DNA of 64,000 nucleotides, taken from contig NZ_FNAO01000006.1 of the NCBI RefSeq assembly GCF_900101815.1, positions 62,001 through 126,000 on the forward strand, read 5' to 3'. Every line of letters starts with the position of its first letter. Position 1 is the stretch's first letter. Position numbers and translations under genes: made by a program. Below, one piece after another: positions 27,401 through 35,492 of this stretch. Below the pieces are notes generated by a model that saw nothing but the letters and a program-made list of their open reading frames with translations, was not told the DNA's origin and did not search any database. The DNA comes from Pricia antarctica (GTDB lineage Bacteria; Bacteroidota; Bacteroidia; Flavobacteriales; Flavobacteriaceae).

Positions 27401-27864
27401 AGATCTTTCCAGTCGTGTGAGCCGTCTCCGTTCAGGTCGGCAAGCCATTCATTTTCTGCGCTCTTTTCGGGCGCAAAGGTCGCGTGCAGAAATTCGCGCC
27501 TTTGTTCTACGGATTGCAAGGCGATGGAGGCGGTCATCCAATCTTGATGCCCACGGATATCGAACTCCGAATTTTTTTGGCGATTGGTACGGGTCAGGTA
27601 CACCTTACCCTCGTTGTCGATGGACATCGCAATGGGATCGGGAGCCAACGAGTCTGAGGCCCAAAGTTTAAGTTCAAGGCCCTCTGCAATTTTTGGGGTA
27701 ATACTTTCCCGTATCTCTTTGGCCCTGTTTACTTCAGTAAGGGAGTCCTCTTGAATGACCAAGGGTTTTTCCTTAGGTTTTTTTGGGGTGGTATCGCAGG
27801 AAACGAAGAGGAGTAACGAGGTAAAAAGTACAATGAGGGAATTGGGTTTGAAGTTCGATTTCAT
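24448..27864 (-). CDS. Planctomycete-type heme-binding HEAT-repeat lipoprotein
   Basis: 1138 residues. Lipoprotein signal with lipobox FVSCDT (Cys24). Residues ~55-480 are a beta-propeller of the soluble glucose/sorbosone-dehydrogenase type (PVC membrane-bound dehydrogenase domain; NGDGSHDW and DSDGDH-like Ca motifs). Residues ~520-990 are HEAT-like repeats. The C-terminus is the planctomycete-type heme domain: CTRCH (1014-1018), GPHLENIG, and a likely Met ligand in MPAMGKLIT. It is probably a periplasmic electron-accepting sugar or alcohol oxidoreductase anchored to a membrane; substrate unknown. The architecture is typical of Planctomycetes/Verrucomicrobia and also occurs in marine Bacteroidota. 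Confidence 0.88.
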   Translation of the reverse strand: MKSNFKPNSLIVLFTSLLLFVSCDTTPKKPKEKPLVIQEDSLTEVNRAKEIRESITPKIAEGLELKLWASDSLAPDPIAMSIDNEGKVYLTRTNRQKNSEFDIRGHQDWMTASIALQSVEQRREFLHATFAPEKSAENEWLADLNGDGSHDWKDLAVEKEEVWMLEDSNNNGTADRSTRILEDFNEEITDVAGALLVRDNDVFVGVGPDMWRLTDTNNDLVLDEKTSISHGFDVHIGFGGHGMSGAIEGPDGKIYWGIGDIGANITDQKDIEHFYPNQGIIVRSNPDGSDFEVFAHGLRNTHEFVFDAYGNIISSDNDGDHAGESERLVHVVEGSDAGWRSNWQYGKYTDPQNNGYNVWMDEKMFTPRWEGQAAYIIPPIQNFHNGPTGMQYNPGTALGKKWLDKFFLVEFVGNPDRSHIWAFDLKPKGASFELDTDESILSGVLPTGIEFGPDGALYVADWINGWNTKNYGRVWKLDVTDTENDLAKQRQETERLMTLDYEDQSTDKLVALLAYPDMRIRQKAQFALVKSGSGDTAFNGVIKDGKDQLARIHAIWGIGQLAANDLDKAEPLTGLLSDKDPEIIAQAVKILGDVKYKDAGPELIPLLKNVNPRIKFFAAQALGRIHQESAVQPLLDMIAANNDKDLYLRHAAVLALSRIGKKEPIVALADNPDRSLRIAAVLILRKWQDPRVAKFLQDKDEYIVTEAARAINDDWSIEKALPELAEVLTVEKFTSEPLLRRGINAALRVGSDPALENLLAFAKRKSVSDTLRGEALAAIGTWAEPSVLDRVDGRYRGEIKRDANTVKEKIEKDIPIFLEDKNPEILIGISKTLANLGIDSHNKKLLQIMRTNQSADVRSAALKALGRLQFTDIETAMALGMQDKDQQVRATALGLIPQMDISKEKLPAIVNPIFKKGSVREQQELLSVLGKLPLEKSGDVLEKLIAQANADQLDESIVLDLTEAVKATDSEKLIAQLDTPKDSGDPLAAYEETLQGGNARQGWRVFNNNPTAQCTRCHAVGAAGGDVGPHLENIGNTLTREQLLEALIEPSARLAPGYGSVALTLKDGQKVNGILEEETEEGLTLRTNAAEPLEIPAARIEKRENMPSAMPAMGKLITKRELRDLIEYLAGLKEEKSS

Positions 27865-27926
27865 AGTCAGTATTAGCGTATTATTAGATGATAGGTGAAG
27901 GGGTACATAGTGTCGAAAGGGAAAAT

Positions 27927-28160
27927 TTATTCCTTATTATCCGCTAAAACGCGTTTTACTCCGGCCAGCGCCTTCTCGGCCTCATCATTGTTTACATGAA
28001 TCTCCCTGTCTCCATCGATATTAGCGGCAAAACCTGCCAAACGTGCCGATTCCGATTCGTCTTTTACGATGGGTTCTATGCCCATTTCCCGCAGTTCCGA
28101 AACAATCAATTGCGTAATAAACGGGTTACCGGTGTAGATTTTAATGTAGTCAGAGCTCAT
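27927..28160 (-). CDS. DUF2007 small protein
   Basis: 77 residues. Short soluble alpha/beta protein of the DUF2007 (putative signal-transducing) family: KIYTGNPFITQLIVSELREMGIEPIV, the PII-like start typical of the group, then EIHVNNDEAEKAL. Role unknown. It lies upstream of the heme-HEAT gene (62 nt) on the same strand. Confidence 0.85.
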   Translation of the reverse strand: MSSDYIKIYTGNPFITQLIVSELREMGIEPIVKDESESARLAGFAANIDGDREIHVNNDEAEKALAGVKRVLADNKE

Positions 28161-28284
28161 ATTCCTATTTTTGAAAAACAGCTACTAAAGTAGCAATAAG
28201 TTTCTAAAAATCTTTAGTTATTACCCGACAACACTGATTTTTTAATGAATATTGGGTTTAATTCGTGTAGGCTTGCCCCGAGGA

Positions 28285-28818
28285 TTATTCACTGAATTCG
28301 GAATTTTTTAAAACGCTGACCGTCACTAATAGTTGCCCTACATGGCGCTGGCTGTGTTCGGCCGCGTGAAAGAGAAGGCCGAGGATTGTGGTCGGCAGTT
28401 TTTTTCGGCCAACGCTACGGTTTTCCATCAAATCGGAACCGTTCAACGTTTTAAAGTATGGTATGGCCTCATCCACCTTTTGCTTAAAATTTTCTATCAG
28501 CTGTGCCGATGTCGTTTTCGTGTCGGCATTTCCCTCATTGCGTAAATATTCAAACTGTTCTTCGGATAGGGATTCCGCCTTGGCATAAGTCATCAAGCGG
28601 TCGAGCACTCCGGTCAGATGTTGCAGATGAAATCCCACGGAGGCCCTGCCGGATGGTTTTTCCCAAAGTAGGTTTTCGGGAAAGCCGTCCATATATTTTT
28701 TGGTATCCTCGGTGGATTGTACTAGGGCGTGGGCAGCAGGTTGCAATTGATCGGGAATGCCTTCGATCGGACCTCTGAGCCAGACTTCGGGGCGTTCGTT
28801 TTTTGTACTTTTGTTCAT
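28285..28818 (-). CDS. DinB-family protein
   Basis: 177 residues, a four-helix bundle of the DinB/YfiT superfamily. Metal-site His residues are present: GFHLQHLTGVLDRL (~62-75), where the first His is expected, and LFHAAEHSQRHVGQL (~150-164) with the HxxxHxxxH-like pair. Such proteins are metal-dependent thiol transferases or damage-inducible proteins; the substrate (bacillithiol-like or other) cannot be inferred. Same strand as the M28 peptidase gene, 14 nt downstream of its end, so they may be co-transcribed. Confidence 0.85.
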   Translation of the reverse strand: MNKSTKNERPEVWLRGPIEGIPDQLQPAAHALVQSTEDTKKYMDGFPENLLWEKPSGRASVGFHLQHLTGVLDRLMTYAKAESLSEEQFEYLRNEGNADTKTTSAQLIENFKQKVDEAIPYFKTLNGSDLMENRSVGRKKLPTTILGLLFHAAEHSQRHVGQLLVTVSVLKNSEFSE

Positions 28819-28832
28819 TGAATTGTGGTTGT

Positions 28833-31022
28833 TTACAACGTGTTCATACTTTCTATATGCCTATTAAACCGTTCTAAAGTTTCTGCCAGCACCGTAATCT
28901 GTTCCTGAGCTTCTTTCCAGTCTTTTTGCTCGATGGCTTCCCGCACGCCAGGCAGGGTCTTCACGCCATATCCGGTATAAAATCCCGGGGCGTAGATCTG
29001 ATGTTTATACCAAGATCTTCGTGGGAGTCCTTTTTCGGTGGTCAATACTTGCTCTACCTGCATCAACTCTTGGTTCAGTTTGTTGCGCTTTTCTGGAGAT
29101 AGATTGGATTTATCGGTGGATTCGAATGTATCGATGCTGCTTTTAAGGGAGGCCAACTGGTTTTGTACCGGCGCAAAATCCAGATAAGGAACAGCTTCCT
29201 CTTTTTCGGGCTTTACAAAAGGTTCCTTGGGGTCTGCCGCCAGTTCGAAGGTATTGCTATCTACCATTTTGTTATGTTTTTCGACGGTTTTACGCAGGGT
29301 ATCTGTTTCCTTCATTATCTCATCCAAATAGCTTGAAACGGTTTTGTGCCATTGTTCGAACTCTAAGGGAAGCACGTCGGCATTGGCCAAACGCAGAACG
29401 ATACGTCCCGCCGTATTGGCGAGTGCTACGCCGTATGCAAAGTCTGGATCTTTAAATCTTTTGTAATTGGGATAGGTGTCGTAGATGGTATGATATTCCC
29501 CGCCAGAATCTTCCCCGCCATATCCTAGATTTAACGAAGCGATGCCCGCATGTTGTATAAAGGGGGAATAATCGGAGCCAGAACCCACGGCATAGATTTC
29601 AAAATCATCGCTACCACCGTCGATACGATTGTGTGCAATTTTCCGTTCCTTGACGGAAACTCCTTTTTGCGGATCGGTAACCGTTCCGGCGACTTCACTC
29701 ACCATGACCTGCAGCGTATGCGAGCCGCCTGCGCTAAGAAATCCGCGTCCGTTGCCATCGGTGTTGATATAGGCCACCGCCTTTTCTTGCAATTCTTTGA
29801 TATGGTCCTCAACCCACTCGGTAGAGCCTATAAGTCCCGGCTCCTCGGCATCCCAGGCACAATAGACCAAAGTCCGTTTCGGTTTCTCTCCATTTTTGGC
29901 GAGTTCACCAATGGCCCGGGCCTCTTCCATCAGGGCGACCATCCCGCTTACCGGGTCGCTGGCGCCATGTACCCAAGCATCATGATGGTTGCCGCGCAGT
30001 ACCCATTGATCCGGGAAATCAGTACCTTTCATCGTGGCGATTACGTTGTGGGCGGGTACGAGCTGCCAGTCGAACTCAAGCTTTAGGTGGACTTTCGCCG
30101 GACCGGGGCCGATGTGGTATGTAATCGGTAGTCCACCGCGCCATGTTTCCGGCGCGACCTGTCCTTTCAAAGCTTCCAACAAGGGTTGCGCATCTTCGTA
30201 TGAAATGGGCAGCACCGGGATTTTCGTAAGGGTAGGGGCATCCTCCCTTTTTAAACGTTTGGCATCCTTGGTTGCCGCATAGCCGGGAGTAAGCACATCT
30301 CCAGGATAAAGAGGCATGTCCATCACCGAACCACGCTGTACGCCCGTTTTGTTTTTAAAGGGACCTTTAGGATAGACATCCCCTTGCACATACCCGTCAT
30401 CTTTGGGATCGGAGTAAATAATACATCCGATAGCCCCTTTTTCCGCGGCCAGCTTCGGTTTGATGCCCCGCCATGAGCCGTAGTATTTTGCGATTACGAT
30501 TTTTCCCTTGACATCGATTCCCAATTTTTCGAGCTGCTCATAATCTTCAGGTACGCCATAGTTCACGAAAACGAGTTCGGCTTCGACATCACCATCCTTC
30601 GAAAAGGCGTTATAACTAGGCAAAAGTGCATCACCCTGGGCGGTATATTTGTCGCCTTCGACGGCCGCGGGCGTTAATTTCGCTTTATAAGTCGTTGGGG
30701 CGGTAAGTTCGAGTATCCGTATCTTGGGATAGGGAAACAAGACATGATACGTCTCGATTTTCGTGTCATAGCCCCAGGATTTGAATTGCTTTTGGATCCA
30801 CTCGGCATTTTGGCGTCCGTATTCGGTGCCTACCCAATGCGGTTCGGCGGACATGCGTTGCATCCATGAGTCGAGATTATTGGCAGACAGTTTGCCCTCG
30901 AAGGCCTTTTCAAGGGCGATTTCCTTTTTAGCGTTATCGGGGGTGAAACCGGTGATTGTGGTTTGGGCATTGCCCGTACAAATTGCGGTAACAAACAAGA
31001 TGATAAAGAAATTTCGTTGCAT
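28833..31022 (-). CDS. M28 peptidase, glutamate carboxypeptidase II-like
   Basis: 729 residues from the ATG at 31022, which gives the Sec signal MQRNFFIILFVTAICTGNAQ; upstream extensions lack a signal. A PA domain (~130-300, with ..GKIVIAKYYGSWRG) is inserted before the M28 catalytic domain. Zinc ligands: RGNHHDAWVHGASDP (~345-358), the catalytic Glu in WDAEEPGLIGS (~378), Asp in NTDGNG and His in GGEYHTIYDTY. A transferrin-receptor-like dimerisation domain closes the protein (~590-729). Homologues trim acidic C-terminal residues or dipeptides. Exported, probably periplasmic. Confidence 0.93.
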   Translation of the reverse strand: MQRNFFIILFVTAICTGNAQTTITGFTPDNAKKEIALEKAFEGKLSANNLDSWMQRMSAEPHWVGTEYGRQNAEWIQKQFKSWGYDTKIETYHVLFPYPKIRILELTAPTTYKAKLTPAAVEGDKYTAQGDALLPSYNAFSKDGDVEAELVFVNYGVPEDYEQLEKLGIDVKGKIVIAKYYGSWRGIKPKLAAEKGAIGCIIYSDPKDDGYVQGDVYPKGPFKNKTGVQRGSVMDMPLYPGDVLTPGYAATKDAKRLKREDAPTLTKIPVLPISYEDAQPLLEALKGQVAPETWRGGLPITYHIGPGPAKVHLKLEFDWQLVPAHNVIATMKGTDFPDQWVLRGNHHDAWVHGASDPVSGMVALMEEARAIGELAKNGEKPKRTLVYCAWDAEEPGLIGSTEWVEDHIKELQEKAVAYINTDGNGRGFLSAGGSHTLQVMVSEVAGTVTDPQKGVSVKERKIAHNRIDGGSDDFEIYAVGSGSDYSPFIQHAGIASLNLGYGGEDSGGEYHTIYDTYPNYKRFKDPDFAYGVALANTAGRIVLRLANADVLPLEFEQWHKTVSSYLDEIMKETDTLRKTVEKHNKMVDSNTFELAADPKEPFVKPEKEEAVPYLDFAPVQNQLASLKSSIDTFESTDKSNLSPEKRNKLNQELMQVEQVLTTEKGLPRRSWYKHQIYAPGFYTGYGVKTLPGVREAIEQKDWKEAQEQITVLAETLERFNRHIESMNTL

Positions 31023-31431
31023 TGATTTTGATTTAGACGTTTGGAAAGCCTTGCAAATGCTATGATGGAACGCGCTGCAAACGCGCATCAACTACGAATT
31101 GGTTTTTGACGTTGAGATGGAAGCCGATACCAACGCGGATGATGAGGGAAGATACCATTTTTTTTGAAAGTATCCGACAACGTATTTAGTCACTATTTCT
31201 GCCTGATATGGAAAATCTAATGAACCCAGTTAAACTGAACTCATTAGAGGTGTTGTTTGGTACCGAGAATATCGATTTTTGAGGTCAGATGAAGCCATTT
31301 TTTGACAGCGGCTACGGTTTTTAAAAATAAGGAAATAGGGCCTCAAAATGTGCTATTCGTAGGCAAACGAAAAAGTCTAAATGAAATCACTAAGAAAAAG
31401 CGAAAGGTTGCAGTTTTGGATTGGAAGACTT
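31023..31431. other. Intergenic region, no gene recognised
   Basis: About 400 bp between the M28 gene start and the unknown 180-residue gene. AT-rich, with no ORF I would defend and no tRNA or strong hairpin. Confidence 0.5.
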
Positions 31432-31974
31432 TTATAATACAGAATCAGCACTGTAACTGAGCAGATTGATACTTGGTTTTTCGATGAGGTCGAGCTGTTT
31501 GTCGTATCCTTCTTTTTTAAAGGAACGAAGCAGACTTTCATATCTATTGCCGCTGGTTATCATGGTCAACTGACACTCCCTGCATTTGATAATAATCTGG
31601 GTCTCGCTTATTCGATATTCTGATGGAAGAATACTCAAGTACCGAGAAATAGAATTGGGTACACCAAGTTTGGAAAGAATGTGCATAGGGGAAAGCGGAA
31701 AAGTATCTATAACTTCTTTTCCACGGATAAGGGTAATCGATTCGATTTCATCTTTAATTACCGGAATCGTACGGAAATTGGCCGTAAAATTACCTAAAAC
31801 CATGATGCCAACGGGTAGAACCTCTAAATTACATTTAGTTTGGCTCAGCAATATATCGGTTTTGTGCTGTTCGTTCTTATAATCTACCAAGCGATACCGA
31901 TATTTTGTTTTTTTGAAGGTTGCCCCGGTAGGTTTAACTCGGCTTAAATCGGATGAGGTAGGTGCGGTGTTCAT
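31432..31974 (-). CDS. Hypothetical protein with CxxC motif
   Basis: 180 residues, no signal peptide and no TM helix, so cytosolic. The Ser/Thr-rich N-terminus (to ~20) looks flexible; the middle is beta-rich (KCNLEVLPVGIMVLGNF, PVIKDEIESITLIRGKE), and a CRECQL segment (~129-134) supplies two Cys that could bind metal or form a disulfide. I do not recognise the family. Codon use looks like the neighbours. It stands alone between two long non-coding stretches, so it may be an accessory gene. Confidence 0.65.
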   Translation of the reverse strand: MNTAPTSSDLSRVKPTGATFKKTKYRYRLVDYKNEQHKTDILLSQTKCNLEVLPVGIMVLGNFTANFRTIPVIKDEIESITLIRGKEVIDTFPLSPMHILSKLGVPNSISRYLSILPSEYRISETQIIIKCRECQLTMITSGNRYESLLRSFKKEGYDKQLDLIEKPSINLLSYSADSVL

Positions 31975-32154
31975 TCCTATGGGGACAGTTTTGATGAGTA
32001 TTGAAATAACCAGGGCAAAAGTATCTGGATTGGAAGCTGCAATTTAGCGTTTTGAGTAAAAATTTTGACTCCATAACTGGTTGTAATCCTATTTTACAGG
32101 CTGTAAAAAGATGTATTTCGTCGATGGAGCCCTACCGGTCGGTGGCAGAGAAAG

Positions 32155-32185
32155 TTGTTAATTGTTATCGATAACTTATTAACAA
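32155..32185. promoter_or_regulatory. LacI-type nested palindrome, candidate operator
   Basis: The inner 12-bp perfect palindrome GTTATCGATAAC (32164-32175) has the central CG step typical of LacI/GalR operators. An outer pair TTGTTAA/TTAACAA (32155-32161, 32179-32185) encloses it nearly symmetrically. No LacI-family gene is nearby. Confidence 0.5.
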
Positions 32186-32251
32186 TACGGTATATAATTA
32201 GTTCTCTCACAATCCTGTATATGACGCATGGCGTATTGCGTAGGGTAATAT

Positions 32252-32434
32252 TTACAAAAGGCCTCTTTCCTTGATCGGGAGGTATTTATTGATAGTATGT
32301 ACGGTTTTAGAAAATGTACGCTTGGCTTCAAACGCAACGGCAATCATAATGTAATCGTATCTTTGAGCGATCAAATCAAGAGGTGACAAAAAGGCAAAAA
32401 TTGAGCTATTGACCGCATAACCTCGAACTTTCAA
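32252..32434 (-). pseudogene. Possible C-terminal gene fragment
   Basis: A 60-codon open frame with a protein-like composition: YAVNSSIFAFLSPLDLIAQR then RYDYIMIAVAFEAKRTFS and KYLPIKERG. The DYIMIAV... segment resembles the nucleotide-binding strand seen in sugar-nucleotide or acyltransferase-associated domains of polysaccharide genes. There is no start region, so it could be a decayed tail of a larger gene or an accidental frame. Confidence 0.25.
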
Positions 32435-32454
32435 ACTGTAAACCTGACCGCCTC

Positions 32455-33069
32455 ATGTTCTACTTCATCATCGATCTTCTAGGAACCATTGCCTTCGCCA
32501 TTTCGGGCGTGCTGGTCGCCATGGAAAAAAAGCTGGATATGTTTGGGGTCCTCATCATCGCATTTGTTACCGCTGTTGGGGGAGGCACGTTACGGGACCT
32601 GCTGATCGGTAGCACCCCGGTATTTTGGATGCGGGATTACAGTTATATTTCAATCATTATCGGCACGGTGATATTTGCGGTACTTTTTGCAAAACATCTG
32701 CACAATTTTCGCAAGACCCTTTTACTTTTCGATGCCATCGGTATCGGCCTGTTTACCATGGTTGGGATAGAAAAGGGATTGGCCTATGACCTATTGCCGA
32801 TAATATGCATTGCCTTGGGAACAATTACCGCCTGCTTTGGGGGGGTGATCCGTGATATTCTTTGTAATCAAATTCCCGCTGTTTTCAGTAAGGAAATCTA
32901 TGCCACTCCCTGTATTCTGGGCGGTATTATTTATTTTGTTCTCATACGTTTGCCTTTTGAGGATGCCTATGCCTATAGTATTGCCATTACGGTCATCATC
33001 GTAGTCCGTTTATTGGCGCTCAGGTTCGGTATTTCGCTGCCGAATATTTACAGGAATGGGAATAGGTGA
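32455..33069 (+). CDS. TRIC/UPF0126-family cation channel
   Basis: 204 residues and seven predicted TM segments, with two tandem copies of the conserved glycine-rich motif (FVTAVGGGTLRDLLIG, ~37-52, and TACFGGVIRDILC, ~124-136). This is the bacterial homologue of trimeric intracellular cation (TRIC) channels, also called UPF0126/YicG. It is probably a homotrimeric potassium-permeable inner-membrane channel. Alone on the plus strand; upstream is the 480-bp gap. Confidence 0.9.
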   Translation: MFYFIIDLLGTIAFAISGVLVAMEKKLDMFGVLIIAFVTAVGGGTLRDLLIGSTPVFWMRDYSYISIIIGTVIFAVLFAKHLHNFRKTLLLFDAIGIGLFTMVGIEKGLAYDLLPIICIALGTITACFGGVIRDILCNQIPAVFSKEIYATPCILGGIIYFVLIRLPFEDAYAYSIAITVIIVVRLLALRFGISLPNIYRNGNR

Positions 33070-33119
33070 GCATTGGCGTTAGCGATTGTCGATATTTCAG
33101 GCTCAAATCCAGGTACCAA

Positions 33120-33845
33120 CTACTCTACAACCTCCGCCTTTTGAATGTAGACGTTCTGATTTGGCCAGTCACCTTCGCCGACCTCTACGCTGTTGATTTT
33201 ATCGACCACATCCATTCCTTCGATAACCCGACCGAAAGGAGTGTAGTCGCCATCGAGATGATAGGAACCAGGATGGGTTACTACGATAAAAAATTCGTAG
33301 GGTGAGGCGAGCATATGGGGATTGTTTTCTTTTTCGCTACTGGGCATCGAAAGGGTGCCACGATCGTGCCGGTGTCCTTTTCGGGTATCCGGCGGTAGCA
33401 GGTAACGGCCGATTTCACTACGTTTTTTCCCTGTTTTTATATCATCTGAATTACCGCCCTGAATTATAAAATCCTTGACCACGCGGTGGAATTGTGTTTC
33501 GTTGAAATAGCCCTTTCGGGTCAGATAGATGAAATTTGCCTTGTGGTAGGGCACATCGTCAAAGAGCTGTACTGTAAAACTGCCCAATCGGGTCGTGATT
33601 TTTACCTTGTTTACTTTGAGGTCTTTTTGGTATTCGAAAAAGAAATCTACGGCATTTTCATCGGTCAGCACAAATTTTTCTTCCTTTTTTTGCTTATTTT
33701 TTTGTTTTGCGGAATCGATTGTAACTGAATCTTTTTCAGCTTCCGTTTTGGTAGTCGTTGCGGACTTTCCTTTTGGATTATCCCCACAGGAAGCCATAAA
33801 AAATAGTAGTAATATTGCAACTGTAAAAAAACGGTGAAGTACCAT
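33120..33845 (-). CDS. Cyclophilin-type peptidyl-prolyl isomerase lipoprotein
   Basis: 241 residues. Lipoprotein signal, lipobox FMASCGD (Cys20), a ~45-residue Lys/Glu/Thr-rich tether, then a cyclophilin domain with FHRVVKDFIIQGG (the FHRV..F..QGG core), then DRGTLSM, YEFFIVVT (variant of the QFFI motif) and LDG.YTPFGRVIEGM. The start is fixed by the signal peptide. Its ATG overlaps that of the divergent Nudix gene within a CATG tetranucleotide (33843-33846), so the two promoters must lie in the neighbouring gene. Confidence 0.92.
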   Translation of the reverse strand: MVLHRFFTVAILLLFFMASCGDNPKGKSATTTKTEAEKDSVTIDSAKQKNKQKKEEKFVLTDENAVDFFFEYQKDLKVNKVKITTRLGSFTVQLFDDVPYHKANFIYLTRKGYFNETQFHRVVKDFIIQGGNSDDIKTGKKRSEIGRYLLPPDTRKGHRHDRGTLSMPSSEKENNPHMLASPYEFFIVVTHPGSYHLDGDYTPFGRVIEGMDVVDKINSVEVGEGDWPNQNVYIQKAEVVE

Positions 33846-34494
33846 GAATTTTGATGATTTTGCTTTACGGGTCCCAAAAATAAAACAAATGCCGTTACCT
33901 GGGGAAGCATCCCATATAAAAATGGCGCCGAATTTCCGATTGAAAGAAATGCAAAGGGCGAGATCGGAACAAAAAAATCCGAAGAAGGCTGGGGTGATGG
34001 CGTTGTTCTATCCCGATAGCCAAAACAATACGCATTTGCTACTTATTTTACGTCCACCCCATCCGAAAGACGTACATTCCAACCAAATTGGTTTTCCTGG
34101 CGGTAAATTCGAAAATCAGGATACGGATTTAATGGCGACAGCCTTGCGTGAAACTTGGGAAGAGGTCGGGGTATCCCCAGAAAAAATAGAAGTAATTAAG
34201 GGATGTAGTGAGATATATATTCCTCCAAGTAATTTTGAGGTAAAGCCTTTTATGGGCCTTTATCATAACCGTGGACGGGAGCCCTTTGTACCACAAAAAT
34301 CGGAAGTTGCCGCCTTGATCGAAGTGAGCTTGTCCGCTTTACTTGACGATGCCAATCTTTTTACCCAAACCCTGACCACCTCGTACGCCCAAAATGTTAC
34401 GGTACCTGCCTTTAAATTAAACGGATATACCGTATGGGGCGCGACCGGTATGATGCTCAACGAGATGAGAACGTTGTTGCGGGGGGTTCTGTAA
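33844..34494 (+). CDS. Nudix hydrolase, CoA pyrophosphatase type
   Basis: 216 residues. The family N-terminal motif FALRVPKIKQMPLPGEASHIKMAP matches flavobacterial CoA-diphosphatase-type Nudix proteins. The Nudix box runs GGKF...(E)....ALRETWEEVGV (~86-108) with the GX5EX7REUXEEXGU spacing; downstream is a second acidic site. It cleaves CoA and related nucleotide pyrophosphates to 4'-phosphopantetheine plus 3',5'-ADP. It starts in the CATG shared with the divergent cyclophilin gene. Confidence 0.9.
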   Translation: MNFDDFALRVPKIKQMPLPGEASHIKMAPNFRLKEMQRARSEQKNPKKAGVMALFYPDSQNNTHLLLILRPPHPKDVHSNQIGFPGGKFENQDTDLMATALRETWEEVGVSPEKIEVIKGCSEIYIPPSNFEVKPFMGLYHNRGREPFVPQKSEVAALIEVSLSALLDDANLFTQTLTTSYAQNVTVPAFKLNGYTVWGATGMMLNEMRTLLRGVL

Positions 34495-34667
34495 AGTAAG
34501 ATTACTGGATTATTGGATAGGCAGGGTGAATTCTTATTTATCGGACTAAAACACATCTGTTTTATCAAGCACCGGGCAGCGTGCATCCAGTCATTTGTCT
34601 TCCAACGAATATCTCAATTCTCAAATCTTGTTTCCGGTTTCTCCATTGTTTCGTACATTAGCACCCT

Positions 34668-35483
34668 ATGGGGTTATTCAAAAAAAATCCGTTCGGGCAT
34701 ATCCTGTTTTTAAAAAAATGGTTGATCCGTATTTTGGGGCTGATGACCCATTCGCGGTACAAACAGTTCAATAGTCTTGAAGTGGACGGTTCTGAGATTA
34801 TACGGTCGCTTCCTGATAGAAACGTACTTTTCGTAAGTAATCACCAAACCTATTTTGCCGATGTGGTGGCGATGTTTCACGTGTTCAATGCCAGTTTGAG
34901 CGGAAGGGTCGATAGTATTAAAAATATCGGATATATCTGGAACCCGAAGTTGAACATGTACTATGTGGCCGCATCGGAAACCATGAAAAAAAGCCTGTTG
35001 ACCAAGATTTTTGCCTATGCGGGATCCATTAGTGTCGAGCGCACATGGCGTTCAGAGGGTCAAGATATTAACCGGAAGGTGAAGTTTAGTGATATTTCAA
35101 GCATCGGAAAGGCCTTGGACGATGGCTGGGTCATCACTTTTCCACAGGGCACTACCACACCGTGGAAGCCCTTGCGTAAGGGTACGGCGCACATCATCAA
35201 AAAGTACAAGCCTGTCGTCGTGCCGGTGGTTATAGATGGTTTTCGGCGTTCGTTCGACAAAAAGGGACTACGTATCAAGAAAAAGGGCATCCTCCAATCT
35301 ATTGTTATCAAGGAACCTTTGGATATCGACTATGAAAACGAATCCTTCGACGCCATCATCGAAAAACTAGAGTATGCCATCGAACAACATCCTTCCTTTT
35401 TAAAGGTCATTCCGCAAAAAGATCTGATGGCTTATGAGCAAGAGAACGAACTGCGCCGTTTTCGAAATCGTAAAAAAGTGTAA
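34668..35483 (+). CDS. PlsC-like 1-acyl-glycerol-3-phosphate acyltransferase
   Basis: 271 residues with an N-terminal hydrophobic segment (~8-26). Acyltransferase motif I reads NHQTYFAD (His59 to Asp65), an HX5D spacing instead of the usual HX4D. Motif III is FPQGTTTP where most PlsC enzymes have FPEGTRS, and motif IV is VVPVVIDG. The overall fold is clearly LPLAT. It could make phosphatidic acid or acylate another lipid; the altered motifs may be a lineage trait. Not in an operon with other lipid genes. Confidence 0.85.
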   Translation: MGLFKKNPFGHILFLKKWLIRILGLMTHSRYKQFNSLEVDGSEIIRSLPDRNVLFVSNHQTYFADVVAMFHVFNASLSGRVDSIKNIGYIWNPKLNMYYVAASETMKKSLLTKIFAYAGSISVERTWRSEGQDINRKVKFSDISSIGKALDDGWVITFPQGTTTPWKPLRKGTAHIIKKYKPVVVPVVIDGFRRSFDKKGLRIKKKGILQSIVIKEPLDIDYENESFDAIIEKLEYAIEQHPSFLKVIPQKDLMAYEQENELRRFRNRKKV

Positions 35484-35492
35484 TTCGGTCTC

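Larger units (their letters stand above)
31975..32454. other. 480-bp intergenic region with palindrome and gene scrap
   Basis: Holds a nested palindrome at 32155-32185 and, on the minus strand, a short open frame at 32252-32434. No intact gene is supported. Confidence 0.6.
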
